From: Pseudomonadota bacterium
Lineage (GTDB): Bacteria > Desulfobacterota > Desulfobacteria > Desulfobacterales > JAHIVH01
DNA: 64,000 nt
Direction: 5' to 3'
NCBI GenBank assembly: GCA_018816735.1
Contig: JAHIVH010000113.1
Location: 122,754-186,753 of the forward strand
The translations under genes were made by a program, and so were the position numbers. The notes under the pieces are model-generated. The model did not search any database and was not told the origin of the DNA. It saw only the letters and a program-made list of their open reading frames with translations. Shown here in pieces: positions 9,482 to 18,181 of the stretch. The stretch's first letter is position 1. Every line of letters begins with the position of its first letter.

Positions 9482-10048
9482 TCATATCACAACAAATTGT
9501 GTGAAATATAAATTTTTAATTTTGCCTTTTTTAAGCATCTTGTTAAGGGCCATAATAAGCTCCGTTCTCAAGGCAATCTTGCTGTCAACACCCTGAAGGG
9601 CCGAAGGCCGCCTTGATTGAAGAATGGAACCAAAAACTTCCCTGATTTCTTCCTGCCTGTTTCCTATTTCCTGTTTTACAGAAGGCGCGGCAGCCTCAAG
9701 CTCGATGGCAACTCTTAACTCCCAGTCCCCCATTTCATCTCTAAGGGGCAGTTTAAAAGGTTCCAAAGAAAACATGTTGTCAAGCGCCGGATCATGCTCA
9801 AAAACAACGGTTGCTTTTTTCAAATCCTTCTTTTCGGTTTGTTTTTCATCAGATTTACCGGACAGGGATTTCCATGCGATGATACCACCAATTACAAGGA
9901 TAAAAACACTTGACACGGAACCGGCGATGATGATCATCATTTTTTTTGACAATTTCCCTTTTTTCACCAAATTGCCTGATGAACGATCCTGTTCCCCGGT
10001 CTCATCGTCCGTTATTTCTTCTGATTCTGTGAGTCCGTTTTCAGTCAA
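9482..10048 (-). CDS. fliL: FliL, stator-associated membrane protein
   Basis: 188 residues: a charged cytoplasmic start, one membrane helix (MMIIIAGSVSSVFILVIGGIIAW, about residues 36-58), a Lys-rich linker and a periplasmic FliL domain ending in LYFTQFVVI. FliL rings surround MotAB stators. It is the first gene of block C and is preceded by a well-spaced sigma-54 site. Confidence 0.92.
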   Translation of the reverse strand: MTENGLTESEEITDDETGEQDRSSGNLVKKGKLSKKMMIIIAGSVSSVFILVIGGIIAWKSLSGKSDEKQTEKKDLKKATVVFEHDPALDNMFSLEPFKLPLRDEMGDWELRVAIELEAAAPSVKQEIGNRQEEIREVFGSILQSRRPSALQGVDSKIALRTELIMALNKMLKKGKIKNLYFTQFVVI

Positions 10049-10107
10049 TAGTCCCTCCGGTTCATCTTATGCCATCCCATACAGATATGTTCTCTGGCGT
10101 TCAAAAG

Positions 10108-10123
10108 AGCAAGCTTTATGCCA
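10108..10123 (-). promoter_or_regulatory. sigma-54 (-24/-12) promoter for the fliL-flhG block
   Basis: Minus-strand reading TGGCATAAAGCTTGCT matches TGGCAY-N5-TTGCW with GG-N10-GC spacing. Transcription would begin near 10097, about 50 bases before the fliL ATG. It requires an NtrC-type activator; two are encoded in this window. Confidence 0.75.
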
Positions 10124-10321
10124 AACATGCCCCATGGATGGCATACGGATAATATTATCATAATATCAGTACCATAGGCATAACTACGTCATCAAGATGA
10201 ATTTGTTTTCATCTGCAGACGTCAAAAAAAATTGGTCTATGTCCTTTATTTGACACCTGGTTTTGACAGATAGAATTTACTGAACAACTCATTGATCTTT
10301 GAATAATCGTTAGAGAAAAGC

Positions 10322-10351
10322 TTGACACATAAATGGCATTTTCTTTATATT
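10322..10351 (+). promoter_or_regulatory. sigma-70-type promoter for the response regulator gene
   Basis: TTGACA at 10322-10327 and TATATT at 10346-10351 are separated by 18 bases. The next gene starts at 10442 behind a strong AAAGGAG. The 393-bp gap 10049-10441 thus carries divergent promoters of different sigma types and no additional gene that I can support. Confidence 0.6.
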
Positions 10352-10441
10352 TCATTATCAAATTCAAATCATTGCTGTTATTGCATTTGGAGATAGACAA
10401 ACACGTTCCTTCAACAATGCCTTTTTAAAGGAGAATTATTA

Positions 10442-10834
10442 GTGAATAGCGTGCTGATTATTGAAGATGATGATTTTGTCCAAAACATGCTGAAACAGAC
10501 GCTTGAGCGCGCAGGTTACGCAGTGGCGACGGCCAATAACGGTCTTGCCGGTATCAAAAGCTATGAATCCCGGCAAAACATGCTGCAACCATTTGATGTG
10601 GTCATCACCGATCTGATCATGCCGGACATGGAAGGTATTGAAACCATTTCAAAGTTAAGGAAAAGTAATCCTGATATCAAAATAATTGCCATTTCCGGCG
10701 GAGGCAGAAACAGGCCGGAAGACTATCTCGATCTCGCTAAAAAACTGGGCGCATCAAGAGCCTTCAGCAAACCGGTGGATCGAAATGCACTGTTACAGGC
10801 TGTATCGGAATTGATTTTTGAATCGAATGGGTAG
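10442..10834 (+). CDS. single-domain response regulator (CheY-like receiver)
   Basis: 130 residues, start codon GTG placed eight bases after AAAGGAG. It is a complete receiver: acidic pocket IEDDD near residues 6-8, phosphoacceptor in VVITDLIMPDMEG, Ser in IAISGG and the conserved Lys in FSKPVD. There is no output domain. It lies divergently between fliL and the flgE end, so a motility role is plausible, but a complete CheY is encoded at 36394-36768 and this one may serve another pathway. The partner kinase is not visible. Confidence 0.85.
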   Translation: MNSVLIIEDDDFVQNMLKQTLERAGYAVATANNGLAGIKSYESRQNMLQPFDVVITDLIMPDMEGIETISKLRKSNPDIKIIAISGGGRNRPEDYLDLAKKLGASRAFSKPVDRNALLQAVSELIFESNG

Positions 10835-10977
10835 GGTGTGGTGATCATCCACAATATCATTTGCTTCTGATGCAAGATGGTCTGACATAATCCGGATAAA
10901 AAAGGACCAGGCCACATCACATGCAACCCGATCCTCATAAAATTAGCCAGACACGATCTTTCAATTCATTTCAAGAC

Positions 10978-13900
10978 CTATCGTTTCATGTTAATCACCT
11001 GCTCAAGCATGGTGTCAACCGTTGTAACGATTTTGGAATTGGCCTGAAACCCTCTCTGGGTGGTAATCATTTTTACAAACTCATTCGCTATATCCACATT
11101 AGACATTTCAAGAGAGTTGGGTGACAGACTCCCCAGACCGTTTGTACCCGGTTTATTGGTAATTGCCCGGCCGCTTTCTCGGGTTTCCCGGAAGAGATTG
11201 CCTCCCTCCTTGAACAGTCCCTGGTTATTCAGAAACTTGGCGAGTGCCACCCTGAAAAGTGGAATCAACTCACCATTTGAATACACGCCCGTCATGACTC
11301 CGTCAGATGCGACATCTACGCCCTGAAGATCGCCCGCGCCATAACCGTCACCAGACTGAAAGGTGGTTGTGGAGGATCGGGCATACTGGGTGGTCGTAAG
11401 CGAATCGTTTACAAAATTACCTGTACCATCATCCCGGGTGCCGATATTGAACACGATATCCATGACCGTGGACCCTTTGTCCCCACCCAGAAAATCCGTA
11501 CCGAACTCAAAATAACCGGAGTTGTTTACGTTCATTTGCTCCCAGGCAGTTGTACCTTCAATATCAAATGTAATGCCGCTGTCCGGTGCCTGAACCCCTG
11601 TCATCAGGGGCGTTGTTTCATCAAAGGTAAAGGTGATATCAACCTTGTCGTCGCCATCCAAATCCAGCAGGACTTTTTCCCGATCTCCCTGGATGGTGGC
11701 GTTGGCGTATTCTGTTGGCGGCACTCTGGGATCAATATCAAATGTAAACGTGCTGTTTGCTGAAACACCCACAGGAGCGGGTGAGGCCTGGCCGTCATAA
11801 AAATCAAAATCAATATTCTTAAACCCGTCTCCGTCGATATCAATTTCAATATGGCCGTTATTTGAATTCACATTGTCGATAATTGCATTGGCATATTCCG
11901 GTGGGGGGATATGGGTGTCAATATCAAAATTGATCGCGCCGTTTGATGTCAGAGGATTGGTAAATGCATATGTCAGATCTGCATTGCCGTTGCCAGTCAG
12001 ATCAACTGTCAGAACATTCTGGTCAGATCCCGTCATGATAGTTGCAGAGCTATATTCTGCGGGAGGACTGCCTGTGGCGTCCAGCCTGAAATTGATACCG
12101 CCTGAGTCGCCAACGGTTGTTGACAGGGGCCGTGTAAAATAATATTCGATATCTGCGACAAAGTCACCATCCAGATCGATCCCCACTGAATTCTCATTAC
12201 TGGTGGGAATAATATTTGCTGCTGCGTAATCGCCAGCCCCCAAAGGATCGTTAGCGCCCCAGGTCCATGTGGGTGTAGGACCTGCGGCCACCGTATAATT
12301 AAGATTATAGATAACTGTTGAATCGGTTGTCACTACAGACGGGTTGAGTATATTCATCTCCGTATTGGTGGACGTAACAACCGTGCCATTATAACTTGAT
12401 ACGTCAATGGTGGGCATGCTCCATGACCATTGACCGTCGGAATCAATACGAAACGATACGGTTGCAGCACCGACAAGGCCCGCACCAGCGAAATCAAACC
12501 GGATGTCCGAACCGTCTCCTGTGAGATCGGCTTCAACATAAGTCGCATCCCCGACCGGAACCTGCCTGTTGGTATAGTCAAGGTCAATCGAAGGGTCCGC
12601 GCCTCCGCTCCAGTTCCAGTTTGCCCCATCCCAGTTCAGTGTATACTGGATGGATGAATCCATGGTAAAGTTATCTTCCTGAAGCACCGTCAGTGTGGTA
12701 TTTGCTGCAGTTGCAGCACCGCCATATGCCAATCCCGTGACACCCACAATATTATCCCAGTATAGCTGGTTTCCTGTGGAATGTTCGGTTAACTGAGTAA
12801 CATCAGTAAGTGAATACGTCACATTCCCGGAAGCGATGCCACCGTCATAACTCAGATTGGTTAAATCCCTCGCATAGTCGGAGCGCCATTCCCAGTCTCC
12901 TGATGTGGCATTATACCAGACAGTCATATTATCCGAATAATGGGTCATCACACCTGGATTCGTCACCGTACTCTGGGCGGAAAGAGGCGTTGCCGTTGCT
13001 GCCGGGACACTCAGGCCCGTAACGTTCGTGTCCATGACATTCTGAAGAAGCGGAGAACTCCAGTACCATTCCTCTTCGCTTGCGTCGAATATGATATTCA
13101 CATCCGATGCGTCATTGGTCAAAACACTGGGATTGTTGATACTGAGCGTGGTCTTGGCATTGGCTGCATCTCCGGAATATCTTGTATTGGTCACATCCTG
13201 GACATGAACATTGTTCGGGTTTATGATGTCGAAGGTCAATGCATCCGTAGCCTGGGCAGGAATTGAAAATGTAATTTCAAGGTCTACGGTATCTTTGGTA
13301 TCACCGTCGATATTGATCTGAATCGAATTCATGTTGCCACTTATGATCTGAGCTCTGGGATAATTGGCCGGCAGATCGGCTGGCGTGATAATACCGACGG
13401 GTGGCGCTTTGTCCTGAAACGTCCAGTTTGTGCCGTCAAATTCAAGACTGAAATCATATCCATCCAGAGGAAACGCGTCATAATTTAAAATGGAGAATGT
13501 GGTGGTTTCATTGGTTATGGCACCTGCGGCCTTGATATCGCCTATTCTTCCTGTAAATTTTTCCATGGTAAAATCGAGAACGGTTCCTGTGCTGTCAGAA
13601 AACAGAATCGTGCCTCTTGCCAGAAGGCCCTGACCGACAGTATTCTGAACGAGATTTCGTTTGTCCTCAGCCGGATTACAGGCGATCATATATTCCCATT
13701 CCGAACCGGTATCTGATTTTTTGTCATAATAAATCGTGATATCATGAGTACTTCCCAGAGAATCATATACCTTTACAACCGTCTGGTAATGGTAGTTGGA
13801 ACCGTCGATGTTGGGATCAGTATCTTGTGCCAGACCATCCCAGGCATTGCTCAGAACTTCAGTCTGGGTTAACGCGTCTGAATCCAGATTGGTAACGACT

Positions 13901-14391
13901 GTCACTTCGCTGGTCTTCATGGGGGGAGAAGTAAAAGACCGCATGATGACGTCAACAACTGACCCCTGGTCCTCTCCTGTCTGGGAATCAAGTTCCCACC
14001 CCTGGACAATATATCCTTCGGGGTTTACAAGTTTTCCGTCTTTGTCAAAATGAAAATTTCCGGCTCGTGTATAAAAATCCCTGTCATTGTTCGGGTCGCT
14101 CACAATAAAAAATCCATCGCCGCCGATTGAGAGGTCGGTCGTGTTTCCGGTTGATTCAAATGAGCCCTGATCATAGCTGGCATCGATACTCCCCAGTGCC
14201 ATACCTCTGCCCACCTGCGCTGTTCCCGACTGTGTGGCAATGGATTGGCTCAAGAGATCGGAAAACGTATAACGATTTCCTTTGAATCCGACGGTATTGA
14301 CGTTTGCAACATTATCGCCTATCACCTGCATGGCATTCCCTAAATTTGTCAAACCGCTTACACCGGCAAAAAGTGAACTGGTTAAAGACAT
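10978..14391 (-). CDS. flgE: FlgE, giant flagellar hook protein
   Basis: 1137 residues, more than twice the common 400-450. Residues 1-130 are classical FlgE (MSLTSSLFAGVSGL, NVANVNTVGFKGNRYTF, GDGFFIVSD) and the last ~130 residues hold the conserved C-terminal D0/D1 region (GSLSPNSLEMSNVDIANEF ... TTQRGFQANSKIVTT). The centre (about 340-945) is expanded by two kinds of repeat: Trp-rich segments (WYNATSGDWEW, LNWDGANWNW) and Asp/Gly-rich segments (VDLTGNGNADL, IDIDGDGFKNI, LDLDGDDKVDI). FlgE polymerises into the hook; the extra domains should project from its surface. It is the third gene after fliK and flgD. Confidence 0.95.
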   Translation of the reverse strand: MSLTSSLFAGVSGLTNLGNAMQVIGDNVANVNTVGFKGNRYTFSDLLSQSIATQSGTAQVGRGMALGSIDASYDQGSFESTGNTTDLSIGGDGFFIVSDPNNDRDFYTRAGNFHFDKDGKLVNPEGYIVQGWELDSQTGEDQGSVVDVIMRSFTSPPMKTSEVTVVTNLDSDALTQTEVLSNAWDGLAQDTDPNIDGSNYHYQTVVKVYDSLGSTHDITIYYDKKSDTGSEWEYMIACNPAEDKRNLVQNTVGQGLLARGTILFSDSTGTVLDFTMEKFTGRIGDIKAAGAITNETTTFSILNYDAFPLDGYDFSLEFDGTNWTFQDKAPPVGIITPADLPANYPRAQIISGNMNSIQINIDGDTKDTVDLEITFSIPAQATDALTFDIINPNNVHVQDVTNTRYSGDAANAKTTLSINNPSVLTNDASDVNIIFDASEEEWYWSSPLLQNVMDTNVTGLSVPAATATPLSAQSTVTNPGVMTHYSDNMTVWYNATSGDWEWRSDYARDLTNLSYDGGIASGNVTYSLTDVTQLTEHSTGNQLYWDNIVGVTGLAYGGAATAANTTLTVLQEDNFTMDSSIQYTLNWDGANWNWSGGADPSIDLDYTNRQVPVGDATYVEADLTGDGSDIRFDFAGAGLVGAATVSFRIDSDGQWSWSMPTIDVSSYNGTVVTSTNTEMNILNPSVVTTDSTVIYNLNYTVAAGPTPTWTWGANDPLGAGDYAAANIIPTSNENSVGIDLDGDFVADIEYYFTRPLSTTVGDSGGINFRLDATGSPPAEYSSATIMTGSDQNVLTVDLTGNGNADLTYAFTNPLTSNGAINFDIDTHIPPPEYANAIIDNVNSNNGHIEIDIDGDGFKNIDFDFYDGQASPAPVGVSANSTFTFDIDPRVPPTEYANATIQGDREKVLLDLDGDDKVDITFTFDETTPLMTGVQAPDSGITFDIEGTTAWEQMNVNNSGYFEFGTDFLGGDKGSTVMDIVFNIGTRDDGTGNFVNDSLTTTQYARSSTTTFQSGDGYGAGDLQGVDVASDGVMTGVYSNGELIPLFRVALAKFLNNQGLFKEGGNLFRETRESGRAITNKPGTNGLGSLSPNSLEMSNVDIANEFVKMITTQRGFQANSKIVTTVDTMLEQVINMKR
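11557..12231 (-). repeat. tandem Asp/Gly-rich repeats inside flgE
   Basis: This encodes FlgE residues ~721-945: four consecutive units of 50-60 residues, with pattern EYANATI...(I/V)DLDGDG..DI.F.F......FDID....PP. Looser copies lie near residues 346-390 and 613-650. The DxDGDG cores resemble calcium-binding loops of dockerin or FG-GAP type, but calcium binding is inference. Confidence 0.75.
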
Positions 14392-14440
14392 AAATCCCTC
14401 CCCTAAAAAAAATCAAACAAGGTTACAGACCTCACTCATT

Positions 14441-15193
14441 CTATGCTTCATCCTCATCTACAGTGGTCGTTTGAGTTGTTGCATCCGTGCCCGCGCTATC
14501 GGTCTCTGCTGTCTTGGCCTGTGATATTTCCACGATACTGGACGGATTCACTATCATACTTCCAATCATCAGATAACCGACGCCATCTTTGTAAACAATA
14601 CCATCGACTTCCCCTGACACGGTTGTTGAAAGTTGATAGGAATACCCACCATTATCATTGAGAGCGATGACTTCATATGAATAGGTCCCGTCATCGACTA
14701 TGCTATTATCATTGTCTTTTCCGTTCCAGATAACCGTATGATCTCCGGCATCCAGCTGCCCCAAATTCATCCGTCTTACTTCCGCTCCATTTTCATCATA
14801 AATAGCCATCGCTACACTTGTGGGAGCGCTTAATGAAAATGAACCGCCGCCAGAGGCAATGCCATCATAGACATCCATGCTTTGAATCGATCCGGAAACT
14901 TCCTTTCCGATATATTGCATCAAATCCGGTTCTGATTGAGAGTCTAATGCTTCCTTAATGGCTTCCAGATTATCATTTATGGCAAACTGCTGTTCCAGAC
15001 TTGAAAATTGAGCCAGCTGCGCAGTAAAGTCTGTTCCTTCAAGCGGATTCAAAGGATCCTGATGTTCCAACTGGGCGACAAGCATCGTTAAAAATGCGTC
15101 CCGGCCAAGCGGATCCTCAGTCTTCTGCGTCTCAACATAGGCACTTGAAAGTGCTGAAAGAGAATTGTTTGTTGATTCTGTAGAACTGATCAT
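14441..15193 (-). CDS. flgD: FlgD, hook cap / hook assembly protein
   Basis: 250 residues. The conserved N-terminal segment PLGRDAFLTMLVAQLEHQDPLNP...FTAQLAQFSSLEQ (about residues 28-70) defines FlgD. A Tudor/FnIII-like C-terminal domain follows, including GDHTVIWNGKDNDN and DDGTYSYEV. A Thr/Glu-rich tail ends the protein. FlgD caps the growing hook while FlgE subunits add beneath it; it is encoded just before flgE. Confidence 0.95.
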   Translation of the reverse strand: MISSTESTNNSLSALSSAYVETQKTEDPLGRDAFLTMLVAQLEHQDPLNPLEGTDFTAQLAQFSSLEQQFAINDNLEAIKEALDSQSEPDLMQYIGKEVSGSIQSMDVYDGIASGGGSFSLSAPTSVAMAIYDENGAEVRRMNLGQLDAGDHTVIWNGKDNDNSIVDDGTYSYEVIALNDNGGYSYQLSTTVSGEVDGIVYKDGVGYLMIGSMIVNPSSIVEISQAKTAETDSAGTDATTQTTTVDEDEA

Positions 15194-15244
15194 ATGGTCC
15201 CTCCCTTTTTAATATCCATACGCCTTACGGCAAATGGTATGACA

Positions 15245-16951
15245 TTATGCCACAAGATTAAGTCTTCCATTTCTGAACCAGGTCATTTCACCAGCGATGT
15301 CAGCGCCATCCATCATCATATCCGCATCGTTCCCGTTATGATTATCTTCTGATTCTTCCTGTCCACGCCCTTTTTCCTTGCTTTTTTGATTCATATCCTG
15401 CATGGCCTGCTGAAAATCTGAAGACACTTGAACGTCAATTTCATTGATATGTATTCCCTGATCCATAATTGCGACTTTCAATTCACTCGTGCTTGAAAGA
15501 ATAAGATCTTTTGTCGTTCGATGTTCGGCAAGAATACTGATTTTAATACCATCAGATGTATGATCTATGGTCATGTGGAGACGCCCGAGATGAGGAGGTT
15601 TAATCTGAAGCCTTATTTCGTTTTCACCATTGTTTACAGATCGAATGATCTGCCGGCCAACCTGGTCCATGACATACGTGGGAAGACTTCTGGCTGTGGG
15701 TTTGGCCTCTGCTGCAGTCGAATACTTCTCCGAATGATCCAGACTCCTCACCAGGCTGCCAAATGATATTTCGCCGTCGTTTTTTGTCATCGAAGATGTC
15801 GTTTCCGGAGCTTTATCCGAAAATTTAAATATGTCGGAAACATCTGTTTTGCCTGTGGGCACTTTTTGAATAAATTTCCCGTCCACGAAATCTTTTTCCC
15901 GGCCTGGTTTTTCAGATACCAAACTGCTTTCCGGCGTATTTTCATCTGTGATAGTTGCCTGGCTTTTGTATTTTAATGATGGGTATCTGTCACTGGTACG
16001 GTTCCCTTTTCCCGGATCCAGATATTTACTCTTTAAACCAAAAGCCTGAATCTGTGAAGAAGAGTCCTGTTGAATGCCAGCCTTTTCAAAAAATCTTTTC
16101 AGATCCGTATTTAATGCACTGGCTATCTCCGAGCTGTTTTCTTTTTTCCCTAAAAGCGATTCAAGGCCTGAAATAAAACTATCCAGCGTAACGCCGCCTT
16201 CTTTTTCGGAAACGTCCTTCATGCCAATCCGCATCATCATATTCGTAACCTGATTGTTCTGCGCCTTACTGCTTTCCCTTTGTTGAATGGCAATCACATT
16301 GCCGGTCATCATCTTGGCGCCATTTTCCTCTGTTGATCCTGCTTTTATCATCTTCAGATTTTCAATCAGAGTCTTCAGATCTATTCCCTTTCCTTCAATT
16401 TTCGACTCATTTATAACCATTGATATCTGGGAACGATCCATACCCAAAGCTGAAAGTGCGGTTTCTATGTAAGGCAGGGCAGATATCGGAAGCAGACCTT
16501 CCTCATCCGTTCCGTCTTCTCCTTCTTCCGTTTCTTTCAAATCTTTTAATGCGCTGAAAAGATCGGACAGTTTCAGCTCTCTGCCTCCCATTTTGGTTTT
16601 TAGCTTTTCCATTAGCGAAGAAACACTGGCCTGGTCAAATCCCGCCCCCAGAAGAAATTTTTCAAAATCCGCAAGCCCCGCTTCGTTTATAACGACCTTA
16701 TCGAGACTTCCCCATTTTGAAAGCGCAAATTTTTTGACAAGCTCAAGCAAACCGGTTTTATCACTCCTGGACACGTCTCCGGAAGACAGAATCCCTTCAC
16801 CCGACACTTTATTCATACCCGAACTGTTAAGCATATTAGCGAAAATAGTGGAAAACAGATCCTTGGCACCAGGAGCGATCTTCTGTCCTGTAGACAGGTT
16901 GGATGCTGTACCGGACATTTTATCAGTTGAAAGTAGCCCCAGTGGAATCAT
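15245..16951 (-). CDS. fliK: FliK, hook-length control protein
   Basis: 568 residues. The long variable N-terminal part fits a ruler. The C-terminal Flg_hook domain is clear: ENEIRLQIKPPHLGRLHMTI followed by ILAEHRTTKDLILSS and QGIHINEIDVQVS. FliK measures hook length and contacts FlhB to switch export specificity. It is the first gene of the fliK-flgD-flgE block, behind a sigma-54 site at 17051-17066. Confidence 0.9.
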   Translation of the reverse strand: MIPLGLLSTDKMSGTASNLSTGQKIAPGAKDLFSTIFANMLNSSGMNKVSGEGILSSGDVSRSDKTGLLELVKKFALSKWGSLDKVVINEAGLADFEKFLLGAGFDQASVSSLMEKLKTKMGGRELKLSDLFSALKDLKETEEGEDGTDEEGLLPISALPYIETALSALGMDRSQISMVINESKIEGKGIDLKTLIENLKMIKAGSTEENGAKMMTGNVIAIQQRESSKAQNNQVTNMMMRIGMKDVSEKEGGVTLDSFISGLESLLGKKENSSEIASALNTDLKRFFEKAGIQQDSSSQIQAFGLKSKYLDPGKGNRTSDRYPSLKYKSQATITDENTPESSLVSEKPGREKDFVDGKFIQKVPTGKTDVSDIFKFSDKAPETTSSMTKNDGEISFGSLVRSLDHSEKYSTAAEAKPTARSLPTYVMDQVGRQIIRSVNNGENEIRLQIKPPHLGRLHMTIDHTSDGIKISILAEHRTTKDLILSSTSELKVAIMDQGIHINEIDVQVSSDFQQAMQDMNQKSKEKGRGQEESEDNHNGNDADMMMDGADIAGEMTWFRNGRLNLVA

Positions 16952-17050
16952 ATTTTCCTAATCCTTAAACCTTCGTGGCAATGGTTGTTATTAATTAAGG
17001 TAGCCATCCTAGTATCACAGGCTTAATAAAAATGTTTTGACTCTCAATTT

Positions 17051-17066
17051 AGCAATGGGTATGCCA
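17051..17066 (-). promoter_or_regulatory. sigma-54 (-24/-12) promoter for fliK-flgD-flgE
   Basis: Minus-strand reading TGGCATACCCATTGCT has perfect GG-N10-GC spacing and both consensus cores (TGGCAT, TTGCT). The predicted start is near 17040, about 90 bases before fliK. Confidence 0.75.
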
Positions 17067-17400
17067 ATGATCTGCTAAATATATAAATCAATAATTTTCA
17101 GTATGTTATATATATTGTCTCCCCAAATTGCCCCCTTTTGAAAACCGGCTAAAGCACTTCTTGCCTGAAAAATACCTTCACCATAGGTAAATATTTCCTA
17201 TAAGACAAAAGCCGTACTTCAGAAATAAAACCATATTTAACAAACCAGGCCCTTGAATCTTGGTGTATTTCTGTCCCCAAAATCAAGGCCTTTTCCGGGC
17301 AATGCCTTTCATATTGTTGATCCCGGACCGATATTTCTTTCAAAACAGCGGGGTTGTCCTTTGCATGTTTCAAAATACCCGGGACCCGGGCAGATTATCA
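17067..17400. other. divergent regulatory gap between two sigma-54 promoters
   Basis: This lies between the fliK promoter and the plus-strand lipoprotein promoter. A 74-codon minus-strand frame here starts with TTG, has no ribosome-binding site and resembles nothing I know, so I do not call it. A CCCGGGACCCGGG sequence at 17378-17390 stands just upstream of the plus-strand -24 box. The gap could hold shared activator sites. Confidence 0.4.
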
Positions 17401-17416
17401 TGGCATATTTTATGCA
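17401..17416 (+). promoter_or_regulatory. sigma-54-like promoter for the lipoprotein/Ig-repeat unit
   Basis: TGGCATATTTTATGCA has GG-N10-GC spacing; the -12 box is TATGC instead of TTTGC/TTGC. The predicted start is near 17428, about 48 bases before the GTG at 17476. Its presence ties the unit to the flagellar regulon. Confidence 0.6.
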
Positions 17417-17475
17417 AGAAACCGGGTCAAAGGTGATTTATGGCAAAAAAAAGTTGTGACACAAGGAGGGAAAAA

Positions 17476-18132
17476 GTGCTTTATAATATAGAATTAAAGC
17501 ATGTTGCATTATTCATGATCTTGCTTTTCTATGGCACGATTCTGTTTTTAACCGGTTGCACAACAGGGCATCAAATTTTACGATTTAACAATCCGGAAAC
17601 CAGTCATGAAAATTTTATTCCAGGTGTTGAATCAGAAGAAACCATGCGAAAAATCAAGATTATTGTCAATGGGCAGGGCCTGGAACCTGGCACAGGCACG
17701 CCGCAACAAAAAAAAATAATGGCTGAAAGAGCTGCTGTTATAGATGCGTACAGAAAATTATCCGAGCGTCTGGCAGGAACGATCATTAAGGTCTACTCTG
17801 AATCCGGCAACAACAATATTACAAAAGATCAGGTCACAAGTGAAACAAACGCCTATCTGCGTGGCGCACAGATCATGGGCCTTGAGTTCCAGAACGGTAT
17901 GGCTACCGCGAGCGTTCTGGTATACATCGAACCCCGACAACTCAAATTTTATCATGGAACCAAGCTGTCAAATGCGATTATCGGGGCTTTGGGAGGAGCG
18001 GCATTGGGAGCAGCGACCGCCGCAGGCATTGGTATTGTAACGGGATCATCCATGAACGTGATCACGGAGGCCGTTGGTATTGGTGCAGGTATCGGGGCTG
18101 CTGGCGGGACATCTTATTCGATGATGCAATAA
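17476..18132 (+). CDS. LPP20/FlgP-like outer-membrane lipoprotein
   Basis: 218 residues from GTG 17476, chosen because AAGGAGG stands six bases before it; an upstream in-frame ATG at 17440 lacks such a site. A signal sequence ends in the lipobox LTGC. Residues ~60-150 (VNGQGLEPGTGTPQQKKIMAERAAVIDAYRKLSERL ... AYLRGAQIMG) are typical of the LPP20 family, which includes the flagellar basal-disk/outer-membrane protein FlgP of Vibrio and Campylobacter. The C-terminus is a Gly/Ala-rich zipper (GALGGAALGAATAAGIGI). The sigma-54 promoter and the location inside a flagellar cluster favour a FlgP-like role, but this is not proven. Confidence 0.7.
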   Translation: MLYNIELKHVALFMILLFYGTILFLTGCTTGHQILRFNNPETSHENFIPGVESEETMRKIKIIVNGQGLEPGTGTPQQKKIMAERAAVIDAYRKLSERLAGTIIKVYSESGNNNITKDQVTSETNAYLRGAQIMGLEFQNGMATASVLVYIEPRQLKFYHGTKLSNAIIGALGGAALGAATAAGIGIVTGSSMNVITEAVGIGAGIGAAGGTSYSMMQ

Positions 18133-18181
18133 CCGGCATTATTATTTTGATTTACCTCTGTTAAAGGAGTATATATTCCCT

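Noticed and set aside
10209..10400. 63-codon minus-strand frame in the fliL/response regulator gap
   Set aside because: It covers the sigma-70 promoter of the response regulator gene and has no ribosome-binding site or similarity.
17149..17373. 74-codon minus-strand frame between fliK and the lipoprotein gene
   Set aside because: It begins with TTG, has no ribosome-binding site and no recognisable similarity; it lies in a probable regulatory gap.
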